DNA of 64,000 bases, from NCBI GenBank assembly GCA_023627715.1, contig JAMAHW010000003.1, positions 248,001-312,000 of the forward strand, written 5' to 3'. Positions within the stretch are counted from its first letter, which is position 1, and each line of letters begins with the position of its first letter. This document shows, one piece after another, positions 25,297 through 37,456 of the stretch. Both the position numbers and the translations under genes were made by a program. The notes under the pieces were generated by a model that was given only the letters and a program-made list of their open reading frames with translations, was not told the origin of the DNA and ran no database searches. The stretch comes from Periconia sp. R9002. Taxonomy: Eukaryota > Ascomycota > Dothideomycetes > Pleosporales > Periconiaceae.

Positions 25297-25867
25297 CTCG
25301 GATGCGACGATTTTCGTATATGACGTGAGGAGTACGGAATGGAATCACGCCGGCGGGAGTACGATGCGTGTGGGAACAGGAGTTGTGGGGGGGGAGGTTA
25401 CAATAAACTCAAAGCGATATCATGGAGAAGATGCAACGTATAGCTTGAGCCGACCTCACCACTCCATGAAAGAGCTCCCCGTGGCGATGCTCAGCACCGG
25501 GTCAATGCCAATCCCAGATGCTGTATACAAGCGACAATGGGCCTGGCAGCTTCGGAATATGCTTGGAAGTGTGTAAACAAGTCAAAAGAGCTGTTCGGTC
25601 AGGGATGTTGCTGTGTTTCGAGGGGTGTGGGATGCTTTGGATCTTGGCTCGGGGACGCCACAATTGCCCCGCCACTTGTGGCACCTCCGCTGTTTTCACC
25701 GGGAATGGCTAATGTAGGGGGCAGGGGTAGTCTTGTCTATCAAAACGAACGACGCAACGATATGGATTATTTCAAGGCCGTCCACTATTTACGTAGAAAA
25801 TGTACTCCCAAGAAATATCGTAGATGTATCACATAATCCCAATCCTCCCTTTACTCGAAGAAAAGTT
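25297..25867. other. Intergenic between UGGT and P450
   Basis: About 570 bp, UGGT promoter plus P450 3' flank. No gene or clear motif seen. Confidence 0.5.
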
Positions 25868-27955
25868 TCACAAATCAAACCTGAACCTCTCCTCGCCCCT
25901 CTTGACCAACCTAATCGGAATCGTCGCGCCTCTCAATTGCAACGTGATGATACTCGCAGCCTTGTTTCGTAAAACGTGCTGTGCCTTATCCGCGGCCATT
26001 CTCCAAACCTTCTCCTTGGCCTCGTCATCCATGCGCGCGACCTCCTCGTCCGAGGCAAATTCATCCACCCCAAGCTCGACGCTGTACTGCGAGAAAATGA
26101 CGGCGAAAGCGGCGAGGAGCTCCACCTGAGCGAACCTGCGGCCAATGCAGGACCGGTAGCCGTCGCTGAAGGGGATGTAGGAGCCCCGGACGGGTTTGAA
26201 GAGCGACGAAGAGGTGTCTTCTCCCGAGGGGCCGCGCAGTTCTTCGTCGTCGTAGTCGATGTCGACGAAGTCGGTCGTGGAGTTCTTGTCGAGGAACCAG
26301 CGTTCCGGGCGGAATCGGTCGACGTCTTTGATGCTGCTATTTTGGTCTGCCTCGTTGGATGGTCCGGGCCAGTATCTGGGGTTGCGGTGGATCGCGCAGT
26401 TGAGTAGGACGTGGGTTCCCCCAGGCATGGTGTATTGTCGGTCGCCCATTGTGAAGACTTGGGGACGTCCTGGGGCGGTGGATTTGGGGATGTTGACGAT
26501 GGGTTGGAGGACGCGGAGCGTCTCGTTCATCACTGCTGCCGGCATGGACCCGAATAGTTTAGGGAAATCTTCCTCGTATTTCCACTCTGAGATGGGTCGA
26601 CCGTTGATGATCTTATCGACATCCTCTTGTAAACGTTCCTGTGAAGACCAGTGCATAGATAACAGGATCAGAGAGAAGTGGAGCGAGTTGGCTGTAGTTT
26701 CGTGACCTGCCAACATCAGGACAAAGGCGTTGCCGAAGATGTCGCTCTTTTTGACTGCCGTTTGCTTTTCGTCGATAATGTTACTTGCGCGAATGAGTGC
26801 CTGAAATATGTCCATGCCCTCGGTCTGCTTGTCAGAGGCAACCTGCTCCCTCTTGATCTCGTACACCTCCTCCATGTACTGACCCCATTCATCTACAGCA
26901 GTGCCTACCGTCCTATGAACTTTGAGCGGTGACTTTTCTATTGCGAAGTCAGCATGAGCACAAAAAGACCTTGGTTTTTCAGGTACTATGCTGCTATAGA
27001 AGCTTCATCGATAGACTGTGACTGACTGCTCCACTTACTGAGAAGTTTAGGGGGCCCGACCATAGTCCACATAATGTTATGAAGCAACTCGCTCAATGCC
27101 TGTCGATAGCTCATCTGGTGACCGGCAGGTACGTCCGATCCCATCGTGACCGAACTTTCGTTGGGTTTTTGAGCATTTTGATCTTTCCCGTCCTCGTCTT
27201 CATGCGCCCAATTCACTCGGACATTAAAACCAGCGCCGCTGATAATGTACAACGCCCACCTCATAGTATCGCTCGCAACGTCCAGGTTCTTATCGCTGCT
27301 CTGTGCCTTTTGGGCCCACAGCCGGAGAAGAGCTTGCGTATGATAGAGCGTCTCATTAAACACCAACTCATTGTTGCGCTCGCCGAAACTGGGCGCGGCA
27401 ATCTTTCTATGCATACGCCAGTCATGACCCTCAGTCGAAACCAAGTTCTTGCCGTAAATATCCAGCCGGCGATACATCTCCAAGGGCTTGGGGAAATCAT
27501 TTCGCCTTGCTGTGATCTGAGCGACGACCTCTGCATCGGCGACGAAGCATATTATCTTAGTGGGCGAAACACACAGAAAGACATCCGAATTAATTTTCGC
27601 ATAAGGCTCATGCCCAAGCCTATGACCCCATTCCGGATCGAGTACGCTATCAGAAATGGTCAATCGAGAGGAAAAAACATATATGAATATTATTTCTTAA
27701 TTGAAGAGGAACCTACTCTGTCCACACGCCGTGGTGGGATACAGGCACAATGCGGCGCAGTATCGGCGTCCAGATCCAGAACGTAGAAAGCCAGAATATA
27801 CCAAAAACATTCGCAGGTACGACTACATAGGGCAAGCCCGAGCTCTTTGCTGAGGCGATGTTCCGCCTAAGGTCACGATACAGCATGAGCAGCTGGATAA
27901 GGATGAAGCCGACGACGGCGCTGAGGATGAGAGATGACAAAGTCATGGTGGCCAT
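25868..27955 (-). CDS. Cytochrome P450 monooxygenase
   Basis: Membrane-anchored microsomal P450, 638 residues, model complement join(25868..26937, 27039..27646, 27717..27955) with consistent phases. An N-terminal hydrophobic anchor follows MATMTLSSLIL. Further motifs are the C-helix region WRMHRKIAAPSF, the I-helix AGHETTA (about 357-363), the ExxR motif ETLR (421-424), FRPERW, and the haem-binding loop FSDGYRSCIGRRFA with the axial Cys near residue 546. All key residues are present, so it is probably active. The length is above the usual 500-550, partly because of an acidic insertion before the haem loop (VDIDYDDEELRGPSGED). I preferred the start at 27955 over one at 28039 because it puts the anchor at the very N-terminus. 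The substrate cannot be assigned, and no secondary-metabolite core gene is adjacent. Confidence 0.92.
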
Positions 27956-30641
27956 TGTCACGCTGTAGCCCGGTCGCAACGAGCAAGAGGTGAGGTATGC
28001 GAAAGAATAGAAGTGAACAGTGTTTGCACGCCTGAACACGTAGATGGAGGGCAGTCTAGGTGGAGGCCGTGGATGCGCTTGCTGGATGGTGCGCGAGCGG
28101 CGTAGCCAAACCGAACAGTTCTCTGTGCCTCATTGGTGTTTCAAAGTCTTTAAACAGTCTCGGAGCACCAGTCTCCGTGCGCTTAATTCATTCCACCATG
28201 TTGTCCTTCAAGTTTCAACCACTTCAACGAAATCTACGACTACTCTCCATGAAGCATGCATCTAGGCACTGAAGAAGTCTGGAACGATTAGTTAATACGG
28301 ACACGATCAGTTTGTGGGCCGCTGCTGACTCATCAAACTTGAGATGCACGTGATGACCACGAAGCATTGATGACGGGAATGATTCAAAGATCCAATCTCG
28401 GCGAGGTTGAACGGAAGAAGATGCTTACGGCCTGAATGGTCGTTCTTGCAGCGTTTCACAGGCCTAAAGTGACACCTCGTGTGAGCTGTCACATTCTGCC
28501 TTCTACGGGGGAGCCGCCGGGTGCGAATCACCATGCCAGGACCTCCGGCGAGATGAGAGCCACAAAGTTACACACAAATGCGTAGCACCCGACGGCGATG
28601 AAAAAACTTTTCCGAGCCAGTCACCATCTGCCACCAAACATCACGAGAGTCCCACTGCTTGCATTCCATATCAAGATGGAAAAGGGGGGGATACGGGGCC
28701 TCCATACGAGCTTTGTTCTGAACGGTGAGAAAGCACACACATTACGAGCGAGCATTTCCGTCCTCAGCATCAAGTTTAGTCCACCGTTCAGAAGAGCGGA
28801 GGAAGAAGAAACAACGTCGTTGCCGGGCACAATCTAGGCTTGGCTGCGCCTAGAGTGGGGAAAGAAAACAAAGGAATGCAGGGAGATCTCATTACCACAG
28901 ATCTGTCTTGAACCAGTATGACCTGCCTACCCGGTGGCTACATGATCGCGGTTGAGGTACGTTTTCCTTTTTTTTTTTTCTCACCGCTCAATTTCCGTGG
29001 AAACAGTGATCTAGGAAAGAAGGATGTTGATATGGTAATGGTGCTGCAGTAGTACGCACTATAAAGCGATCGTTACACCGGATTTTCGAAGGTCCCATGA
29101 CGACCACGTGGACGACCCTTTCCACAATGGAAAGGTGCTAGCGGCTGACTGTTATTACGGTGCAGGACTTGAAGGCCTAGCGCAGTAGCAAGCTCGTCGC
29201 GAAAAGGGATGTGTGGCTAGGGCTGCAAAGGCGATTGCTCCGGACAGATTGTGTTTCTTTGGTCGCGATGGTGTTGCGACAGAAAACGGGTGTTTCATGA
29301 CTTAAGTCACTGCCGACAGCACTTGTGAAGACGGTGTTTAGCGCGGCATGCGGACGGGTAAAAAGCAGAGCGGTGTTGAATGTGTACCCATTATCTTTTG
29401 CGAGCGCTCGCTGACCGGAGAAAAGTACCCTGGTACATGTCCTAGCGGCAGCGTCGTCGTCGAGAGGATGTTTTGTTTTCCTTTTGCAGGAAGCCTTTTG
29501 CGCAGCTGACCATGTTCGTCACTGCACGGCATATCATGCTGAATCATGAGATGAGATTGTACCATGTCTGTGCTAGAGATTATGGGCTCTCTCCGCTGGA
29601 TACCTACTCGTGCTGGTCGCGCCGCGTTCGTTTTTGCACACAGCATGGGTAGACGGCCCCAGCAGTCCACAAACGACCTGGCTTCTGTAGACATCCCGGT
29701 CTACGTGCAGGCCAAATCATATTGCTCCAACGTACGTTGCATGGCATCATTTGATGATTGGGGCGACAACGAGTCCTGTGCGATGTTTTTAGACAGGGAG
29801 GGGTTGGGGATGGATGATGGATGGGTTCGGGTGCATAAAAGGCCGACCCCGCAAGTACAATACCGTCAGCCGAAAAGCTCGCCTTGCATGCTGCTGGGTG
29901 CCAGGTGGTACTGTACTGTATATACAGACGGCATACTCTGTTCGGTACTCTGTATTACCCTTGCAGCACAAAAGCCGGGAATAGCACCCGCGTATACACA
30001 TGAGCTGTGCAGTGTAAGCAGTCACCCAGCGCAACACGCCGTGTAGACGAAGTCGATATCGTGTATACCTACATGCACATGTACACGAGGCAACTGGTGA
30101 CTGGAGGGCCCCCGACATGGTCAAGCCATTGGCGAATGACAGAAGCCTCGGAGAAATTTACGGTGACATGTGAGTGGTTGTGGTGCATCGGCGGTGATCA
30201 ATGGGAATTGTGGGCTCATTCCATCATGGCCTCGTCGTATCAACTTGCCGATCTTGGGCAGCGAGAGGTAGAGCGAGAGAGATTTTTTCTTCTCGGTAAT
30301 GAGATGGATCGTGGCCCAGGAGTAAGGCAGGGGAGGCAGGGCAGGGCATCGTGGCACGGTACCTGAGTCGTCGCGAAACAACGGTGCATCGCTGCTAAAT
30401 GCTAGCAGACTCCACCATGGCAGAGATCATGACGCGATTTTGAATTGCGAAGAGCGCACGGGAGGTGGTGGGCCGTAGCACTGGGCAAATGGAAGCGCCC
30501 TTCCACAGAGCTTCTCGAAAGGAAGGAAAGAGGGCAAGAAGAAAAAAAAAAGTCGTGCATGCATGTTGGTGGTGGTTGTTGGGGTTGTCTGTCTGTGCTT
30601 GTGGTACGAGGCCCCGCTAAGTGAGATTGATGCTACCTGGC

Positions 30642-30670
30642 CATGTACAAGGTACCATTCATTGTACATG
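30642..30670. repeat. Perfect 9-bp inverted repeat with 11-bp spacer
   Basis: CATGTACAA and TTGTACATG face each other, forming a dyad that could be a regulator site or a small hairpin. Function unknown. Confidence 0.6.
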
Positions 30671-31831
30671 TTTAGATATGCCTTCACCGTACTTCGTACA
30701 GCCTCGTGGCAGGCTGCAGCCGGCACCGCTTCGTCTCGTCTAGTCCGATCCAGATCCCAGATTTGGACGTCAATCAATACTTTGCGAGCTCACGTGCGTC
30801 TGGGAATCATCCATCCATGGATGTCATCAGTCAGCGTGTCTTATGTATGTATCACCAAGACACTTGGATATTAATGATATCTACGACTACGTAGGTAGAG
30901 TGCTGGAGGAAAATCAGGAGAATCAAGCATTGTCGCATACTGGTGCTGGGGCGAAGCAGAAGAAGCGGAGAAGAGCGCAGGTGGCTTGAATTTCCATCGT
31001 CTTGAATGTATGTACAGTATGCGTGGTGGTGAAATGATTCACACACGGGCGCAGGTTGACTCTCTCTTGTTGCCAATGCCAGTCTCACATGTCCGCGCAT
31101 GCGGCGTGCGCAGCGTCACACTATCACATTGACCTTGAAATGAAAAGATCAGCATTCGTGGGCGCGAACGCAAGGAATCACACCGGACAGATGAGAGTGA
31201 TGCTGCGGTGTCCAACATTGGCTGGCCCCGGGAATAATTTCCAGAAGAAAGAAAGAAAGGTAAAAAAAAAATACAAATCAAATACAAATACCTACAAAAA
31301 ATGAAGAGGCAGAGGGGCAAAAAACAAGCACTTGGACAATAATGAGGCGAACTAGGCGAGTGGAGACCTAGCTACTTACTCGCAAGTAGGTGTAGAAAGG
31401 TATAGGGATGAGACGTAGATAATCATCATGTCTGAGCTATCACAGGGCTAGATGGTGTTGCCACCAAGGACAGAGAGCTTGATTGCTGGATAGAAGGGTA
31501 GGGCAATAAAGTTGTGCCTGGGCTTGGACGTGTGCAGGAGTTGGAACAGGATTCCCAGTCGAGGCCAGCACGGCGCACGCTGCGATGGCGGCTTTTCCAA
31601 GTCTCCGGGCCTGGGTTTCTGATGGCTGGCGCTGGCTGGGCGAGGCGTCAAGCGAGGTGAGGGCCGTGTCGAGTTTCCACAGAGAGAGACTGTGTGAATC
31701 GTCTTTTCTTAGTCGTGTCTACTATTAGCTGCCTGCATATGTATCAAACCCCCTTCTCCACACATGGTGGCTGGTCGTGGGCTGTCTCTCCAAATCCCCA
31801 AGCCTGTTCGCTCCCCCAACGGCTGTCCCCA

Positions 31832-31867
31832 ACTGACTGACTGACTGACTGCCAACCAACCAACCAA
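31832..31867 (+). repeat. (ACTG)5 followed by (CCAA)4
   Basis: Two adjacent tetranucleotide tracts in the region upstream of the Zn2Cys6 regulator. Confidence 0.9.
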
Positions 31868-31916
31868 ATATACCATAGCCTTACTATACTACAACCATAT
31901 CTCCGTCGTCAGCAAC

Positions 31917-31937
31917 CAGTCAGTCAGTCAGTCAGTC
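31917..31937 (+). repeat. (CAGT)5 tract
   Basis: Five CAGT units. The reverse complement of CAGT is ACTG, so it lies in inverted orientation to the tract at 31832 and could pair with it. Confidence 0.9.
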
Positions 31938-32132
31938 TCAGCCTAAGCGAGGGGAGCCTCGTCACGAGCACTCCCTCCTCGCTCACTTTTTTTTGCCGTG
32001 CCGTCCATCTCATCCGGACCGCATCATCATTTCGTAGCGGAATCCTGCGTGCCATGTCGTGTACAGAAAGGGTAATCCTCAAGTAGACACGGCAATCAGC
32101 CCATTCACATCACATCAGATTGTCATCATGGG

Positions 32133-32170
<38 letters not shown>
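32133..32170 (+). repeat. (AAC)n trinucleotide repeat
   Basis: About 12 AAC units upstream of the Zn2Cys6 regulator. Confidence 0.9.
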
Positions 32171-32678
32171 GAATAAAAACGCCAGCATCTACTGTAGTTA
32201 GACAAGGGGATCTAGGCTCTAGGTAGCTCTAGCTCTGATTTCGGGCGCAGTTGGTAGCTTACTTTTGCAGGTAATGGGCATATGAAATAGGTGCCAACGA
32301 CCGTTGTTCTAACTGTTCCCGTCAGCCTATATAGCTCTTCGTCTCATGATACCTGGGCATGGCATCCCATCCTGCGTGGTCACTGGTGGTGTTGGTGACG
32401 ATTCTTCCTTCGGCCGCGTCTGCCCTATCAGTCCATGGATTCGATTGATATTGCTATGCCGCCATAGCCCGGCGAGGACTGCTTCTTGTTCCCACGGGAT
32501 GGCCTTCGGCCGATCCTGTCCGTCGCTGGTCTGGGATGGGAAAGGATTTCTGTTTCTGAGCGCACGGGTGCCCGTAGCACAGCACAGGACAGGACTGCAC
32601 ACAGCACCGTCTGCACCGTCTTGTCTGCACGGACCACCAGCAAAGCAAAGCATAGCATAGTAGCCAAAGGCAAAGCAA

Positions 32679-32714
32679 ATCCATCCATCCATCCATCCAT
32701 CCATCCATCCATCC
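32679..32714 (+). repeat. (ATCC)9 microsatellite
   Basis: Nine ATCC units in the region upstream of the regulator. Confidence 0.9.
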
Positions 32715-33136
32715 AGCATTGATGGAGCTTGGACAATCTTGGAGCACTGGCATGGCAACGGTCACCGGCTCGCGTTGCTTGCGGTTGGGCGGTTTGCCGT
32801 CTCGTCTCATCAAGCGCAGCCTGCATCAATCGCATATTTTACGGTATCAATCTGAGATATCATTGATGTTTGCATGCCGCGTCGCCGTTTCGTCGCTCGC
32901 TACACTGGACGGGCCCGCTGACTTGCTGCATCCGCTTCCAGTACTGTCCCCGACTCCATGTCTACGGTAAGCTTGCGGCTGCTACGGTGTGCCACCTTTT
33001 TTATTTTTTCGCCTGGCCTAGAGGCTAGCCTAACCTCTCTCTTCCCTGAGCCTCCCTCTCCTCCCCTCCCCTCCCCCACCATTGCAAGGCTCAAGGGCCC
33101 TCTTTCTGGCCATGCCCCCTGCCCATGTTCGGGCTG

Positions 33137-33168
33137 GTCAGTCAGTCAGTCAGTCAGTCAGTCAGTCA
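33137..33168 (+). repeat. (GTCA)8 microsatellite
   Basis: Eight GTCA units about 660 bp upstream of the regulator start; the same 4-mer family as the tracts at 31832 and 31917. Confidence 0.9.
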
Positions 33169-33824
33169 AGGCTTGCTGGGTCCCCTGCTCGCCGCTAGCA
33201 CACACCCACACCCACTAGCTAGCCTGCCCTGCCCTGCCCTGCCCTACCGCCGCTCCGCCGCCGCTGTACCGTCGCTTCGTCGCAAATCGTTTCTACACTT
33301 CTCTTGTCAGTTCAGTCATTGTCGTCGTCCCCTCTCCGCCTCGCCGTCTGTCCTGTCTGTGTTTGTGCTTCTCTGCTCTGCCTATCCCATATCATTCTAC
33401 CTATACCTTACCTTACCTTACCTTTCTTGGCCGCCCTTGTCCTGTTTGGTCCCTCCGCCTCGCTCGCTCGCTGGCTGCGACGCTTGTCAAACTCTCATCT
33501 CGACCGTAATGACGCGGATTGGCCCGTTGTCTCTTGTTCTTGTCCTGCTGCCCTGTTCTCTCTGACGTGCCTGTCTATCCACTGCACTGCTTGCCTGCTG
33601 TCTGTTCTTTGCTTGCTGCCCGCCGAGCCCTCCTCTGCCGCCCACCGCACAGGGTCTCGTAGTCAGTCGTGGGCGCGTTTGGAGCTGTTGTGGTCCCTCC
33701 ACCACCACCACGCCCAACCATCCCTCCCTCCATCCATCCTCTCCACCCACTGACGGAATTGTTGCCGCATGGCCTGAGCGGATCCGTCTGATCAGGGTCA
33801 AGCAACAGAAAAAAATAAAAAAGG

Positions 33825-36800
33825 ATGGACGGCGGTGATCCGGGCATGCCCACCACCCACAAGCGTCCGCGTTTGGACTCGGCCAATACGCAGTATATCG
33901 CTGCTGCTCATCCCCCTCCACCCAGTGCTACCACGCCTACCCAACCTACTCACCATCCTGCCCAACCCTCCCGCCATTCCTCCCTCTCGGCTCCCATCAA
34001 GGTATCCTCTCCTCCGCCGAACCGTCACTACCCTCCACCACCTCCTCCACCCCACTCTCGCCCACCTGCCCAACACTATTCCCTGCCCGCGCCACAAGGT
34101 CACCACTACCCCAACCACCATCACCTTCACCAGCAATCGCCCACCGTTGCACAACAACCCGACAACATTCGTCTTCCCGACCCTTCCAAGTTTCCTCCTC
34201 AACCTCATCGCATTCATGGACCCCCGGGCACCCCAGTGACTCACTCGGTGAGAATCTCCCAGGACAGCATCGATACATATCGCCCGCCTCCCACGCCACA
34301 GTCTGCTACCGCCCCCGACCCTCCTCCTTCCAGGCCGCACAGCGTTCCCGAGGATTCCAACATGGCGAACCCGAACCCTACGAGCCCGTGGAACTTGAAC
34401 CAAGATCCTCGCAATGGCGGTCCCCCCATGGCAAACGGCTATTCCACCATGAGTCCTCCCCACCCCGTCGAGCAGCCCTACCATCCTCCACCCACCCAGC
34501 CCGGTCCGCATTATGCGCCTCAACCTGCTGTCGGCGGTGCATACAGCGCTCCTCCCGCGTACATGCCCCAGCAGTATGCTCCTGGTCCCGGTCAAGTGCG
34601 AAGGAAGCAAGTTCGAGCTACTCAGGCTTGCAACCACTGCCGTTCGCGCAAGCAAAAGTGTGACGAGGCTAGACCCTGCCAGTTTTGTCGCGAGAACAAT
34701 TTCGATTGCCAGTACAAAGATGTCCCTGTGCCCAAACAGGATCGGAGCATGATGCAATTGCAAGAAAGCGTGAATTCCATAAGCGAGACGCTCGCGAGTT
34801 TTGTCGAAAATTTCAACATGTGGAAACAAAGCGTCGAGAGCCGGTTACCACCACCGAATGGGGGTGACTACATGGCCATGAGCATGGGGCAGCCCTCCCC
34901 GGAGAATGCATTCACTTCGCGAGGCTCCATAAGCGAGCAACGCCCGTCTCAGATGCCCACGCCTATCCAAGGACGATCACAATTGAGCCGCGTCAACAGC
35001 ATGAAAACCGAGTCCCCGATCCTCATGAACTCGCACGTCTCCCCGGTCCCTACCAATATATCCACGCCCATCAAGACGGAGATTTCCATGGCCAATTCTC
35101 AACCACCACCCACGCCCGTAGAAAGCGTGGCGTCCCGAGACGTACCCCAAGAGCCGGAAGGGTTGCAGAGCGACCATACCACGCCAGCCCACATGCTTTT
35201 GCCACGGTTGGCTGCCCACTGGAATCTGGAATCGCGAATCCCAGACCTGAAGAGGCTGGCCGACCTGGGAAAACCAATCACCGAGTATCCCATGCACTAC
35301 GAGCAGGATCGAGGGTTGCTCCGTGTCTGGGGAATTGGTGAGGGTCACGATACCCGTGACGGTGTCCAGGGGGCTGCAAGCCCAGCAAGCCACAACGAGG
35401 TGGATGTCCCCTCTCCGGCATCGGTACCCTCCCAAGAGAGACTTTTTGGTCCAATCCTGGAGCAGTCGAGCCCTAGCACCATGGGCGGCGATTACCCTAC
35501 ACACTTCGATTCCGTAGGAGGGCTGGGTCCGGACGGCAAACCCGACTTTAGACTGGCAACTTTGACGACCCTTCACAAAGCCTACCAGGAGCACATTCAC
35601 GTTCTACACCCGTTTCTGAATCCATATCAGCTGGAAAAGATGATTGTCGAGTTTGGGAGACAGTACAGCCCAGATACCAAAGCTTCACAAACCATGTCGC
35701 CTGCCGCGGTTCCGGAGCGTCTGAGCATCTCAGGTCTCAAACGAAAGCGGTCAAACAGTGTGTACGATGGCTTGGAGAACTATGCCAGGCCTCCCGTCGA
35801 GAGATCACTGCGTAATGCCATTGTACTGCTCGTGCTAGCGCTGGGCAAGGTCTGCGAATACAAGGGGCCTTTACCAAGCCCCCAGTATGATAGAAACCCT
35901 TTTTCCGGAGGAGCTTACCCCTACCATCGCGATTCACCACGCTCAGCAAACGGAAGCTTTCACAATGAAGAGAGTGAGAACGGCAGGAGAAACGTAGATA
36001 TTATCCCCGGTATGGCGTATTTCTCGGCTGCAACCGACATATTGGGCAACCAACTTGGTGGAAACACAGTTGCGCATGCGCAGGCGAGCATTCTTGCTGC
36101 ACTCTATCAAGCGCAATTTGCCCGCGTGCTGGAGAGCTGGAGCTGGATCACGAATGCTTGCAGGATTTCTCTGGTGTTAATCAAAGCGTAAGATGCCTCC
36201 TAGAAACCGATTCTAGCCATATCACAAGAGACTGACGATTTCTAGGGATTACCGCTACATCAACCGAGACAACTTGAAACGGGAAGGCGATGATTTGAAC
36301 AGGCACAACACCATCCCTACCGTGCACCGCAAAGAGCGTCACCGACTGAACCTGATCAAGGTCATCTTTTGGACTTGTCTCCAGCTCGAATCGGACATTC
36401 TCGCAGAAATGAGCACTTTGCCACCCACAAGCATAACCAAGTACCAGGGCGATATCGTTTATCCCGAGGGCGTGTACGAGCACGCACCTGATCCGCCTCA
36501 TGAGCCCGAGGTCTTGCCAGATGACGCGGGGCCAAAGTTTATCTATTCGAGCTTGATCGCTCTACGCATCCTGTTGAATGGCGCTCACAACTCACTCTAT
36601 GGTGCTGGTAAGTGTCCGACATAAGGCTGCGTCAGGGAGCCATCCATCTAACGTGTTTTCTAGTGGGTAACCCCAAAAACAACATCCACAATACTGCAAA
36701 GACCATGGTCGACATACTCATGAACTGGCGTCGCGTCTTACCCTCCATCCTGAAGTGGCATGACACGGAGCCGCCATCAACCGACCTGAACATTGCTCGA

Positions 36801-37456
36801 TTAAGGGCCAAAGTGTATGGTGCTTGGTATGTGGTCCTTAGGCCTGTCCTCTTCATGGCGCTCGAAAAGTTCAAAGATCCGCCCCCCCCGGGTTCCTCGT
36901 CCCACAGCAATTCCCCAGCTGCAGCGGGAGGGTCTTTCGCAGTTCCTCCCGTTGGTACGAGGTATGGGAACCGAGGCTTTATAGATCCGGTGGAGAGCCA
37001 AAGGAACGAACTCATAGAGCTTTCGCACGATTGCATCGAAGCCGCTATCCGAAGTACTATAGCCTTCGATCGCGTGGGAGCACCTCCGGATAGTCCTTAC
37101 AATGACTATGTCAGCACTCGCACAGGGAGGCTGATTGTGACGAATATATTCGGCACGTTACATGCGTAAGTCACATGGATAGACCGAGCTGTTCAGCAAA
37201 CGTCGTACTAACTAGCAACTACTACAGACAATTTGGGAACATGATCGTGCTGTCAGCAGTGTGGAAATCTCCGCTCCGGCATTGGCTCAGTTACGAAGGG
37301 AGAACGACATCCCTCAACGAACAGAATCTGTCACAACTGTTCCGTCGCACCATTGCTATCCTTGACGAGATGGCACCCAACTCGCCGATTCTGAGGATTG
37401 ATACCGAGATCCTCCGTCACATTTACAGAGAATTGAATCTGAAGCCATGGGTGTAA
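33825..37456 (+). CDS. Zn2Cys6 fungal-specific transcription factor
   Basis: Nuclear regulator of 1,151 residues, model join(33825..36187, 36246..36607, 36664..37165, 37228..37456); all phases match. The long N-terminus (about 1-255) is Pro/His/Tyr/Ser-rich. The binuclear zinc cluster lies near 269-297 with spacing C-x2-C-x6-C-x5-C-x2-C-x6-C (ACNHCRSRKQKC, then PCQFC) and a basic RRKQVRATQ lead-in. A coil-prone stretch that could dimerise follows (SMMQLQESVNSISETLASF). A Ser/Pro/Thr-rich linker connects to the fungal_trans middle homology region from about 580 on (LTTLHKAYQEHIHVLHPFLNPYQLEKM). The large regulatory domain resembles regulators that integrate nutrient signals, but I cannot name the orthologue. 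The leader region is long and repeat-rich. Confidence 0.92.

Larger units (their letters stand above)
27956..33824. other. Long gene-poor interval upstream of the Zn2Cys6 regulator
   Basis: About 5.9 kb without a supportable coding gene. The first part is the P450 promoter. From about 31800 to 33820 the sequence carries several tetra- and trinucleotide repeats and C/T-rich blocks that look like a long promoter or untranslated leader of the regulator. Short open frames here have neither domain-like sequence nor splice context. A long non-coding RNA cannot be excluded. Confidence 0.5.

Noticed and set aside
29564..30046. 160-codon plus-strand frame in the gene-poor interval
   Set aside because: No recognisable domain and no exon-like flanks; composition as expected by chance.
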